A stretch of DNA of 64,000 nt from contig NZ_JALJRZ010000001.1 in NCBI RefSeq assembly GCF_024519435.1, positions 124,001 to 188,000 on the forward strand, given 5' to 3'. The notes under the pieces were generated by a model that ran no database searches, had not been told where the DNA came from, and worked only from the letters and a program-made list of their open reading frames with translations. Position numbers and translations under genes: made by a program. Position 1 is the first letter of the stretch. Each line of letters opens with the position of its first letter. This document shows positions 43,556-51,575 of this stretch, piece after piece. The stretch comes from Terrabacter sp. Ter38. GTDB taxonomy: Bacteria; Actinomycetota; Actinomycetes; Actinomycetales; Dermatophilaceae.

Positions 43556-44989
43556 TCACGATGCTCCTCGTCCCTGGGTGCGGGCCTGCGGCCCGCGTTC
43601 GGTCGTCGCGGGCGTCCGGCGTCCATGGTGCCGGTTGGTGAGACGTGTCGTCCGGCGATTGGGGATCCGCAGCTCGACGGTCGTCCCACCGGAAGCCCCG
43701 GACGTGACGGTCGCGGTGCCCCCCAGGTCGGCGAGGCGTCCGAGGATGCTCGACGAGACACCGAGACGGCCCTGCCCGACGGCCTCCTCGAGGCGACCGT
43801 GCGCAACACCTCGACCGGAGTCGCGGATCGTCACGGCGACCACGTCACCGTCGTCGTCGAGCAGCACCCACGCCCGGGCGTCGTCACCGGCGTGCTGCCG
43901 GACGTTGTCGAGGGCTGCCTCGACGGCGGCGACGACCTCGTCGGCGACCCTTCGTGGCAGGAGGACGGCGTCGGCGGGTGAGACGAGCTGGACGCCGTCG
44001 CCCTCGACGTGGCGCAGCAGGGCGCGCAGGTCGGCGTCACCGCTGACGGCGCGGTCCACCTCGGCGAGGTCCGTCTGGCTCACGAGAGTGCGCAGGATCC
44101 GCTCCTGCTCGCCGGCCATCGCACCGAGCCGCGCCGCCTCCCCGCCGAGGTCGGTCGCCCGGCGGTTGATGAAGGCGAGGGTCTGGAGCACCCCGTCGTG
44201 CACGGTCCGCGCGAGCCGGTCCCGCTCGGCGCGGGCGGCGTCGAGCCGCATGGCCTCGGCGAGCGCCGCGTGGCTCGAGCGGGCCAGGTCGACGCAGTAG
44301 CCGATGCAGCCGCCGAGCAGGAGCCCGAAGATCGAGTTGCTGATCGTGTTGGGAGTCGGCTCGACCACCTCGACGAAGGAGCACGCGGCGACGAGGGAGG
44401 CGGCGGCAAGACCGCCCCGCCAGCCCCGCAGCACCGCGAACCCGATGACGGCCGCGGTCGGCCAGATCGAGGGGATGGTCTTGGCGCCGGCGGTGATGAC
44501 GTCGGGGTCGTCGACGAGCCGGGTCGCGAGGATCGCGGAGCAGCCGATGGCGAGCTCGACGGTGTAGGCGCGGACGGTGCGCACCGGCCTCAGCGTGACG
44601 GCAAGCGTCCAGCCGGCGAGGACCCCGAGGACGGCGACCGCCCCGTCGAGGTGCGCGATCTCCTCGTGACGCTCCCAGACCGACCACACGGCATACGCCA
44701 GGGCGAGGCACCGGAAGACGTCGATACCGCGCCACAGCCCGCGCACGATGGCGTGCTCGTCGTCGAGCACGGCCACCGTCGGCGCCGAGACGACGGCCGG
44801 GAGCTCGTTGTCGGACAGCGGCGCCGGAGCCGGGATCAGGTCGGTGTCCGGGCCTCCGGGCATCCCGCCCTGCCTACGGTCTGGCACGCCGCTCGGCACA
44901 CCGTGAGGGTCACCGTCAGCGTCACCGTCGGGGTCACCGTCGGGGTCACCGTCATGCTCCGGGCCGGCGCCGTGGCGCGTGCGCGCCAT
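43556..44989 (-). CDS. MacS-like sensor histidine kinase
   Basis: 477-residue membrane kinase. An N-terminal tail with Asp/Gly/Pro repeats (DGDPDGDPDGDADGDP) precedes several membrane helices, then a HisKA_3 dimerisation helix with the phosphoaccepting His in LARTVHDGVLQTL, and an HATPase domain (ALDNVRQHAG, RDSGRGV). It lies directly before its response-regulator gene. The signal is unknown; MacRS systems in Streptomyces control membrane proteins and antibiotics. Confidence 0.88.
   Translation of the reverse strand: MARTRHGAGPEHDGDPDGDPDGDADGDPHGVPSGVPDRRQGGMPGGPDTDLIPAPAPLSDNELPAVVSAPTVAVLDDEHAIVRGLWRGIDVFRCLALAYAVWSVWERHEEIAHLDGAVAVLGVLAGWTLAVTLRPVRTVRAYTVELAIGCSAILATRLVDDPDVITAGAKTIPSIWPTAAVIGFAVLRGWRGGLAAASLVAACSFVEVVEPTPNTISNSIFGLLLGGCIGYCVDLARSSHAALAEAMRLDAARAERDRLARTVHDGVLQTLAFINRRATDLGGEAARLGAMAGEQERILRTLVSQTDLAEVDRAVSGDADLRALLRHVEGDGVQLVSPADAVLLPRRVADEVVAAVEAALDNVRQHAGDDARAWVLLDDDGDVVAVTIRDSGRGVAHGRLEEAVGQGRLGVSSSILGRLADLGGTATVTSGASGGTTVELRIPNRRTTRLTNRHHGRRTPATTERGPQARTQGRGAS
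44907..44954. repeat. 12-bp tandem repeat x4 in the histidine kinase N-terminus
   Basis: Four near-identical 12-bp units of GGGTCACCGTCG type encode D-G-D-P-like tetrads ahead of the first membrane helix. Confidence 0.85.
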
Positions 44990-44993
44990 GACG

Positions 44994-45869
44994 TCAGGAC
45001 GCCGCCACGACGGGAGCGTCGCCGTCGTCGTCGGCGCCGTCGTCGTCGGAGGCCGAGGCGGCTCCGCCCGATTCGGTGGCCCGGGCCGACCGAGCCTTGC
45101 CCTCGGCGGCGTCGAGCGCCTCTTCCAGCTCAGGTGCGGCGCTACCGGGCTTGGCGGCCTCCTGCAGCTCCCGGGCCTTGGCTCGGGCCGCGGAGACGAG
45201 CCGGTCCTTCATCGACGTGGCGTACATGTCGACGTACTCCTGGCCCGACAGGAGCATCAGCTCGTACATGATCTCGTCGGTGATCGAGCGCAGGACGAAG
45301 CGGTCGTCCTCCATGCCCTCGTAGCGCGAGAAGTCGAGCGGCTTGCCGACGCGCACGCCGACCCGCATGATCCGCGGGATGACCTTGCCGGTGGGCTGCG
45401 CCTTGTCGGTGCCGATCATCGCGACGGGGATGACCGTGACCTTGCCCTCGAGCGCCATCCGGGCCACGCCGGTGCGGCCGCGGTAGAGGCGGCCGTCGGG
45501 CGAGCGGGTGCCTTCGGGGTAGATGCCGAGCAGGTCACCGCGGCGCAGGACCTTCAGGCCCGACGTCAGCGCCGCGTTGCTCGCCTTGCCGCCCGACCGG
45601 TCGACGGGCAGCTGCCCCACGCCCTTGAAGAACGCCGCGGTGAGGCGGCCCTTGATGCCGCGCCCGGTGAAGTAGTCGCTCTTGGCGAGGAACGTGACAC
45701 GGCGGGACACGACGAGCGGGAGGAAGATCGAGTCGGAGAAGGACAGATGGTTGCTCGCGAAGATCGCGGCACCCTCCTCGGGGATGTTCTCCTCCCCCTC
45801 CACCCACGGACGGAAGAGGAGCTTGATGATCGGCCCGATGACGATCGTCTTGAGGAACCAGTAGAACAA
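44994..45869 (-). CDS. 1-acyl-glycerol-3-phosphate acyltransferase family protein
   Basis: 291-residue PlsC-like acyltransferase. Motif I is NHLSFSDS, motif III YPEGTRSPDG, with IPVAMIGTDKAQP (motif IV) following. An acidic Ala/Asp-rich tail ends the protein. It probably acylates lysophosphatidic acid or a glycolipid precursor at the membrane. I favour the TTG at 45869: homologues begin at this point (LFYWFLKT) and GGAAGG lies nine bases upstream. A GTG at 45920 would add 17 unconserved residues. Confidence 0.87.
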   Translation of the reverse strand: MFYWFLKTIVIGPIIKLLFRPWVEGEENIPEEGAAIFASNHLSFSDSIFLPLVVSRRVTFLAKSDYFTGRGIKGRLTAAFFKGVGQLPVDRSGGKASNAALTSGLKVLRRGDLLGIYPEGTRSPDGRLYRGRTGVARMALEGKVTVIPVAMIGTDKAQPTGKVIPRIMRVGVRVGKPLDFSRYEGMEDDRFVLRSITDEIMYELMLLSGQEYVDMYATSMKDRLVSAARAKARELQEAAKPGSAAPELEEALDAAEGKARSARATESGGAASASDDDGADDDGDAPVVAAS

Positions 45870-46059
45870 CCGTGTCCGCCTTCCGTCTGTGACGGCTCGA
45901 ACTCTACGACACTCGCGCACTGACAGCGGCGCATGCGAGGATCAAGCAGGTCCAGCCGCTTCGCCCGAGGAGCCCCACCGTGACGGTCCGTCCCGACGCC
46001 CCAGCGGGCTTCGGCATGTCCTCCCGGCACCGCAGCACGACGGTCGCCCGGAGCCGACG

Positions 46060-46782
46060 ATGAGTGACCGCGACCTGGACGCGGAGTTCGCGCGGATCAT
46101 CGCGGGGTGGGACGACGAGGCCCCCGAGCCGCAGCGTCGTGACCCCGCCGCGTCGTCCGACCACGGGGCAGACCACGGGGCAGACCAGGGGGCAGACCAG
46201 TCGGCAGACCAGGCGGCAGACCAGGCGGCAGACCAGGCAGCCGAGCAGGTCGCCGACCCCGCGCCACCGTCGGTCTCGCTGACGGAGGCCGACACGGCCG
46301 ACGAGCCCGGTCCGCCGTCGGCACCGGACGCCCCACCCTCGTCCGTGGAGCCCTCGTCCGTGGAGCGCCCGCAGGCCGGCCGGGGCACCGACCCGGCGGC
46401 GCCGCCGCAACAGCCCGGGGCCGGCGCGTCGAACCCATCGGGGTCGTCCGGTCTGCTCGAGCTGCCGATCGCCCCGACGACGTCCCACGAGTGGCGCGGG
46501 CCCACGTCCCGCCGCGCCGACGACGCGTCCGACGGCGACGACCACTTCGTCCCACCCTCCGAGATCGACCTCCCGTCGGCCGAGACCGACCCGATGTTCT
46601 GGGCGATCGTCGGCGGTCTCGTCGGTGGCCCGCTGCTGCTGCTCTACGTCCTCTTCTTCGACCGTGACGGCAGCGGCTGGTGGGTCGTGACGGCCCTGAC
46701 CATGGTCGTCGTCGGCTTCGTGCTGCTCGTCCTGCGGGGCGGCACCGAGCGCGACCCGTTCGACGACGGCACCCGCGTCTGA
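46060..46782 (+). CDS. hypothetical membrane protein with Ala-Asp-Gln repeats
   Basis: 240-residue protein. The N-terminus MSDRDLDAEFARIIAGW looks conserved; a long disordered acidic segment follows with seven 12-bp units encoding A-D-Q-x tetrads, then two membrane helices (AIVGGLVGGPLLLLYVLFF and TALTMVVVGFVLLVL) and a short tail. No known family. GGAG lies six bases before the ATG. It is divergent from the acyltransferase and convergent with the nuclease-fold gene. Confidence 0.72.
   Translation: MSDRDLDAEFARIIAGWDDEAPEPQRRDPAASSDHGADHGADQGADQSADQAADQAADQAAEQVADPAPPSVSLTEADTADEPGPPSAPDAPPSSVEPSSVERPQAGRGTDPAAPPQQPGAGASNPSGSSGLLELPIAPTTSHEWRGPTSRRADDASDGDDHFVPPSEIDLPSAETDPMFWAIVGGLVGGPLLLLYVLFFDRDGSGWWVVTALTMVVVGFVLLVLRGGTERDPFDDGTRV
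46159..46242. repeat. 12-bp minisatellite x7 in a membrane-protein gene
   Basis: Seven in-frame units of the form GACCAGGCGGCA, drifting gradually along the array. Copy number is likely to vary between strains. Confidence 0.9.
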
Positions 46783-46806
46783 CCGCTCGCGAGGCGGTCC
46801 GACGCG

Positions 46807-47535
46807 TCAGTCGGACCCGAGGTCCAGGTCGACCCAGACCGGTCGGTGGTCCGACCCCACTTCGAGGTCAGCCTCGTCCACGACGGTCTCGGCCGATTCG
46901 ACGACCCGGAGTCCCGGCCCGGCGAAGACGACGTCGAGGGAGGTCGTCGGGCCGAGCGCGGGAAACGTCGGCACGGCGCCGGACACCGGTGGGTGGTGCT
47001 CGGCGAACATCGCGTATGCCGTCCCGCCGGGTCCCTCGTTGAGGTCCCCTGCGATGACGGCCCGGTCGTCGAGCCCACCGAGTCGGGTGAGACCGGCGAG
47101 CACGGCGGCCGCATGCCGCTCCCGCTCGGAGGCGCGCAGCCCGAGGTGCACGCTGACGACGGTGACGGCACGACGCGACGGACCGCCTGCCGGGATCGAG
47201 ACGGTCGCGGCGGCATACCCTCGCGTGCGGTCGGGGAACCGGACCGACAGACGGCCACGCGCCGTGCCGTGGACGACCACCCGTTCGGCCGTCAGGACCG
47301 CGGTCCCACCCGTGCCGAGGCGCCCCCGGTGCCAGTGCAGCCGGCAGTCACGCGCGAACGGCGGGAGGCGGAGCTCCGTCGTGAGCCGGCGCGGGACCTC
47401 CTGGAGGCACAGCACGTCAGGGGCGACCGCACGCACCACCCGTGCCGCGGCTGCCCGGTCGTCGAGCAGGTCGTGGACGTTGTAGCTCATGACCCGCAGC
47501 ACGTGCTCCGGTCGGCCCCCGGGCCGCGCGGCCAT
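46807..47535 (-). CDS. endonuclease/exonuclease/phosphatase family protein
   Basis: 242-residue EEP-fold protein. Visible metal and catalytic signatures are VMSYNVHDLLDD, CLQEVP, VIAGDLNEGP and the C-terminal GSDHRPVWV. Substrate unknown: DNA repair nuclease, phosphodiesterase or sphingomyelinase-like activities all use this fold. The start ATG lies three bases after the glucokinase stop, so it ends the SRPBCC/hypothetical/glucokinase run. Confidence 0.87.
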   Translation of the reverse strand: MAARPGGRPEHVLRVMSYNVHDLLDDRAAAARVVRAVAPDVLCLQEVPRRLTTELRLPPFARDCRLHWHRGRLGTGGTAVLTAERVVVHGTARGRLSVRFPDRTRGYAAATVSIPAGGPSRRAVTVVSVHLGLRASERERHAAAVLAGLTRLGGLDDRAVIAGDLNEGPGGTAYAMFAEHHPPVSGAVPTFPALGPTTSLDVVFAGPGLRVVESAETVVDEADLEVGSDHRPVWVDLDLGSD

Positions 47536-47538
47536 GGC

Positions 47539-48507
47539 TCAGCGGCCGGCGCGCGCGAGCTCGGCGGCGCCGATGAGACCCGCGTCGCTGCCGAGCACGG
47601 CGCGCACGATCCGCGCCTCCGGCCGGTAGCCGCGACCCGGGAGCTGCCGACGGAAGGCCTCGCGGGCCGGACCGATGAGCATCTCGTCGGCCGCGCTCAC
47701 GCCGCCGCCGATGACGAAGAGGCCCGGATCGAAGGCCGAGGCCAGGTTGGCCATTCCGATGCCGAGCCATTCGCCGATGTCGGCGAGCAGCTCGCGCGCG
47801 GTGGGGTCGCCCTCGCGGGCGGCCTCGGTGATGAAGGGACCGGTCAGCGCGTTGGCGTCGCCGCCGAGGCGGGCGAGCAGGTCGGCGACGACGGGCGACC
47901 CAGCCTCGATCATGGCGCGAGCCTCGCGCACGAGCGCGTTGCCGCTGGCGTACTGCTCCCAACAGCCCCGGTTGCCGCACTCGCAGCGTGCGCCGCCCGG
48001 CACGATCTGCATGTGGCCGAACTCGCCGGCGATGCCGTGCCGCCCGCGTTGGACGTTGCCGTCGATGATGAGGGCGCCGCCGATGCCCGTGCCGAGCGTG
48101 ATGACGACGACGTGCGACTCACCGCGGGCGGCACCGAAGGTCGCCTCGGCCCACGCCGCCGCATTGGCGTCGTTGTCGACGGTGATCGGCAGGGCGATGC
48201 GCTGTGACAGCGCGTCACGCAGGGGCTCGTTGCGCCAGGACAGGTGCGGCGCGAAGACGACGGTCGCGCGGTCCTCGGCGACGAAGCCCGCGGCGCCGAT
48301 GCCGACGGCCACGACGTCGTCGGCGTCCACGTGGCCGAGCAGCTCCTCGACCGACTCGACGATGGTGTTCTCGACGACGGCCGGAGACGTGGAGCGGTGG
48401 GGGGTGTCACGACGCGTGCGATGGGTGATGACGCCCGACTCGTCGACGACGCCACCTGCGACCTTCGTGCCGCCGATGTCGATGCCGATCGCGAGACGCC
48501 TGCTCAC
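47539..48507 (-). CDS. ROK family glucokinase
   Basis: 322-residue sugar kinase. ATP-binding start IGIDIGGTKVAGG, VDNDANAAAWAE with the catalytic Asp, GTGIGGALI and the ROK zinc motif around GRHGIAGEFGHM...CECGNRGCWEQYASG. It phosphorylates glucose with ATP (or polyphosphate, which cannot be excluded). The GTG start overlaps the upstream stop (GTGA). Confidence 0.9.
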   Translation of the reverse strand: MSRRLAIGIDIGGTKVAGGVVDESGVITHRTRRDTPHRSTSPAVVENTIVESVEELLGHVDADDVVAVGIGAAGFVAEDRATVVFAPHLSWRNEPLRDALSQRIALPITVDNDANAAAWAEATFGAARGESHVVVITLGTGIGGALIIDGNVQRGRHGIAGEFGHMQIVPGGARCECGNRGCWEQYASGNALVREARAMIEAGSPVVADLLARLGGDANALTGPFITEAAREGDPTARELLADIGEWLGIGMANLASAFDPGLFVIGGGVSAADEMLIGPAREAFRRQLPGRGYRPEARIVRAVLGSDAGLIGAAELARAGR

Positions 48508-49112
48508 GCGCTGCCTCCGGGGCCGTTGTCGTCGGCGCCGTTGTCGTCGGCGTCGATGTCGTCGGCGTCGATGTCGGTGTCGGTGCTCGGGCGTGCGTCG
48601 TCGCTGTCGCTGTCACCCTCGGGCGCAGGCTCGGCGTGCCGCTCCCGCTGCGCCGTCGCGAGGTCGCGCAGGGCCGTGGCCGCGAAGCCGACGAAGTCGG
48701 CGACCTTCTCGATGGTGTCGGGATTGACCTGTTGGACGAAGGCGATGAGCTGGCAGACGGGGCACGCGCGGCACGCGGCGGGCGTCGTGCCCCCGCACGT
48801 GCACTCCCCCACCGGCCCGTCGGCTCGACGCGCTGCCTCCGGGCCCGTCTGGTCACGCGTCGCCGACGCCGGGCCTGGGGCGTGCCCGTGGCCGTGCGCT
48901 GCACCGCCCGCACGCTCAGCGCGGGAGTCACCGGACGGCATACGCGAGCCTCCCGACCAGGTGCGGCGGGAGAGCAGGTCGACGAGCAGCGCAGCCTCTG
49001 CCGCGACGCTGCCGGGAGGCGCGTCGGCAGGGCGCGACGTCCCGTCGGCGTCGGGCCGGTGGGGCTGGTCGGGGGCGGCAGGGGCCGCGTCGGGACCGTC
49101 GTTCGGGGTCAC
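48504..49112 (-). CDS. Cys-rich conserved hypothetical protein
   Basis: 202-residue protein with disordered ends and a central conserved-looking segment: CTCGG, then CRACPVCQLIAFVQQVNPDTIEKVADF. The cysteines could bind zinc. The C-terminal tail has 15-bp repeats encoding D-x-D-A-D. It lies between glucokinase (4-bp overlap) and the SRPBCC gene (6-bp gap). I recognise it only as an actinobacterial neighbour of glucokinase. Function unknown. Confidence 0.75.
   Translation of the reverse strand: MTPNDGPDAAPAAPDQPHRPDADGTSRPADAPPGSVAAEAALLVDLLSRRTWSGGSRMPSGDSRAERAGGAAHGHGHAPGPASATRDQTGPEAARRADGPVGECTCGGTTPAACRACPVCQLIAFVQQVNPDTIEKVADFVGFAATALRDLATAQRERHAEPAPEGDSDSDDARPSTDTDIDADDIDADDNGADDNGPGGSA
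48523..48567. repeat. 15-bp tandem repeat x3 in the Cys-rich protein tail
   Basis: Three in-frame 15-bp units (first two identical) encode an Asp/Ala-rich acidic tail; a fourth, decayed unit follows. Confidence 0.85.
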
Positions 49113-49118
49113 GGTCCG

Positions 49119-49562
49119 TCAGGCCTCGACGCGCTTCTTCAGCTCCTTGAGCGCGGTGTCGACGATGACCTTCTCCGCCTTGCGCTTGAGCAGCCCGATC
49201 ATGGGGATCTTGACGTCGACGGAAAGACGGTACGTGACCTTCGTGCCGTCGCCGTCGCCGGCGAGGGTGTAGGAGCCGTTCATCGCCTTGAGCACCTGCG
49301 CGGAGACGAGCGACCACGAGACGACGCCGGTGCCGTCCTCGACGACGTCCCACTCGTAGTCCAGGACGTAGGTGTCCTTGATGGCCCCCGCGTCGAGCGT
49401 GAACTGGACCTGGTCGGCCCAGCCGTCGCCCTCCTCGGCGAGCACGGTGACGTCCTTCACCTCGCCCGCCCACTCGGGGTAGGCCTCGAAGTCCGCGATG
49501 ACGTCGAGCACCTCGCCGGGCGGGGCGTCGATGACGATGGAGGACTCGGTGCGATCGGCCAT
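49119..49562 (-). CDS. SRPBCC (START-like) family protein
   Basis: 147-residue ligand-binding fold protein starting TESSIVIDAPPGEVLDVIADFEAYPEWAG, the usual polyketide-cyclase/dehydrase pattern; M. tuberculosis has a homologue in the same place (Rv2185c). It probably binds a lipid-like ligand. TAGCCT (minus strand, 49570-49575) seven bases before the ATG suggests a leaderless mRNA and the promoter of the SRPBCC-hypothetical-glucokinase-EEP run. Confidence 0.88.
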   Translation of the reverse strand: MADRTESSIVIDAPPGEVLDVIADFEAYPEWAGEVKDVTVLAEEGDGWADQVQFTLDAGAIKDTYVLDYEWDVVEDGTGVVSWSLVSAQVLKAMNGSYTLAGDGDGTKVTYRLSVDVKIPMIGLLKRKAEKVIVDTALKELKKRVEA

Positions 49563-49728
49563 GCGCCGAAGGCTATCGCGTCGCCAGCAGGCCGACCGCG
49601 GTTGTCAACGCCGGTGTCACCCCGTGTCGGCCGCGTGCCAAGATGGGGACGACGGCAGCCCTGCGCCGAGGGGCGGCACGCCCGACCGCGGAGCCCGCCC
49701 TGTGATCATGCTGACGTGGTCCGCGCGG

Positions 49729-49742
49729 TTACCGATCGGTAA
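49729..49742. promoter_or_regulatory. palindromic operator candidate upstream of the acyl-CoA ligase
   Basis: TTACCGATCGGTAA is a perfect 14-bp palindrome, 39 bp before the start of the long-chain acyl-CoA ligase. Size and symmetry fit a TetR-family repressor site. No regulator gene is adjacent. Confidence 0.6.
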
Positions 49743-49780
49743 GGTGCAGCACAGTTCCCGCCCCGCCATCAGGAGTGACA

Positions 49781-51571
49781 GTGAAGGACAACGTCGTCGC
49801 ACCACTCGCCCCCGTCACGACGGAGGGAAGCCTCGCCGACCTCCCCGTGCGCAACGCCGCGGAGAACGCGAGCGAGACCGCGTTCTCCCGGAAGACTCCC
49901 TCCGGGGGCTGGACGCACGTGACGTGGTCCCAGTTCGCCGACGACGTCGCGGCCGTCGCCAAGGGGCTCATCGCCGACGGCCTCCAGCCCGGCGACCGGG
50001 TGGCCCTCATGTCGCGCACGCGCTACGAGTGGACCCTCGTCGACTTCGCCACGTGGAGCGCCGGTGCCGTGGTCGTGCCGATCTACGAGACCTCCTCCGC
50101 CGAGCAGGTCCAGTGGATCCTCTCGGACTCCGACGCGCACGTCGTCGTCGTCGAGACCGACGCGCACCGCTCGGTCGTCGACCAGGTCCGGGGCGAGCTA
50201 CCGTCGCTCCGCGACGTGGTCACCATCGACGCCGGAGGTCTCGACGCCCTCCGCGAGAAGGGCCGCGAGGTCTCGGACGCCGATCTGGCGGCCCGCCGCG
50301 CCGGACTCGACCGCGCGGCCGTCGCCACGATCATCTACACCTCCGGCACGACGGGCCGGCCCAAGGGTTGCGAGCTGACCCACGGCAACTTCCTCGACCT
50401 CGCCGAGAACGCCATCGAGAAGCTCGGCCCGGTCGTCCTCACCGAGAACGCCTCCACCCTGCTCTTCCTGCCTCTCGCGCACGTCTTCGCGCGCTTCATC
50501 GAGGTGCTCTGCGTCGAGGGTCGCGCACGGATGGGCCACTCGGCCGACATCAAGACGCTGCTCGACGACTTCGCCGGCTTCCAGCCGACCTTCGTGCTCG
50601 CCGTCCCCCGCGTCTTCGAGAAGATCTTCAACTCGGCCGAGGCCAAGGCGTCCTCCGAGGGCAAGGGCAAGATCTTCCTGCGCGCGGCCACCGTCGCGAT
50701 CGCCTACAGCGAGGCCCTCGACGCCGGCCGACCCGGCCTCGGGCTGCGGGTCCAGCACGCGGTCTTCGACCGTCTCGTCTACGGCAAGCTGCGCGCAGCC
50801 ATGGGCGGGCACGTGCGCTACGCCGTGTCCGGCGGGGCGCCCCTCGGCACGCGCCTCGGCCACTTCTACCGGGGCATCGGGGTCGTCATCCTCGAGGGCT
50901 ACGGCCTCACCGAGACGACTGCGCCCGTCGCGGTCAACACGCCCGACAAGATCAAGATCGGCACCGTAGGACCGCCGTTGCCGGGCACGGGCGTCCGGAT
51001 CGCCGAGGACGGCGAGATCCTCCTCAAGGGTGTCGGCGTCTTCTCCGCCTACCACGACAACCCGACCGCGACCGCAGACGCCATCGTCGACGGATGGTTC
51101 CACACCGGCGACCTCGGCGAGATGGACGACGACGGCTACCTGCGGATCACCGGCCGCAAGAAGGAGATCCTCGTGACGGCGGGCGGCAAGAACGTCGCCC
51201 CCGCTGTGCTCGAGGACCGCCTCCGCGCGCACCCGCTCGTCTCGCAGTGCATCGTCGTCGGCGACCAGAAGCCCTTCGTCGCCGTCCTCGTGACGCTCGA
51301 CGACGAGATGTGGCCGCTCTGGGCCAAGACGCACGGCGTCGAGGGAGTGTCGCTCGACCAGGCCCGCACCGACCCGAAGGTGCTCGAGGCGCTGCAGGAG
51401 GCCGTCGACCGGGCCAACGAGGCGGTCTCCAAGGCCGAGTCGATCCGCAAGTTCGCGGTGCTCCCCGGCGACTTCACCGAGGCCAACGGCTACCTGACGC
51501 CGTCGCTCAAGCTCAAGCGCAACGTCGTCATGAAGGACTACGCCGACGAGGTCGAGAAGCTCTACGCCTGA
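49781..51571 (+). CDS. long-chain fatty-acid-CoA ligase (FadD15-like)
   Basis: 596-residue AMP-forming ligase activating fatty acids with ATP and CoA. P-loop motif IIYTSGTTGRPKGCELTH, second motif GYGLTETTAPVAVN, hinge motif GWFHTGDLGEMDDDGYLRITGRKKE and the C-terminal lysine region near LKLKRNVVMKDY. Gene order corresponds to Rv2187 (fadD15). AGGAG five bases before the GTG at 49781 decides the start; a GTG six bases upstream overlaps the ribosome binding site. A palindromic operator precedes it. Confidence 0.93.
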   Translation: MKDNVVAPLAPVTTEGSLADLPVRNAAENASETAFSRKTPSGGWTHVTWSQFADDVAAVAKGLIADGLQPGDRVALMSRTRYEWTLVDFATWSAGAVVVPIYETSSAEQVQWILSDSDAHVVVVETDAHRSVVDQVRGELPSLRDVVTIDAGGLDALREKGREVSDADLAARRAGLDRAAVATIIYTSGTTGRPKGCELTHGNFLDLAENAIEKLGPVVLTENASTLLFLPLAHVFARFIEVLCVEGRARMGHSADIKTLLDDFAGFQPTFVLAVPRVFEKIFNSAEAKASSEGKGKIFLRAATVAIAYSEALDAGRPGLGLRVQHAVFDRLVYGKLRAAMGGHVRYAVSGGAPLGTRLGHFYRGIGVVILEGYGLTETTAPVAVNTPDKIKIGTVGPPLPGTGVRIAEDGEILLKGVGVFSAYHDNPTATADAIVDGWFHTGDLGEMDDDGYLRITGRKKEILVTAGGKNVAPAVLEDRLRAHPLVSQCIVVGDQKPFVAVLVTLDDEMWPLWAKTHGVEGVSLDQARTDPKVLEALQEAVDRANEAVSKAESIRKFAVLPGDFTEANGYLTPSLKLKRNVVMKDYADEVEKLYA

Positions 51572-51575
51572 GGGC

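Noticed and set aside
44881-44954. GTCACCGTC repeats as operator sites
   Set aside because: They are in frame inside the histidine kinase gene and encode its Asp/Gly/Pro tail; coding expansion is the simpler explanation.
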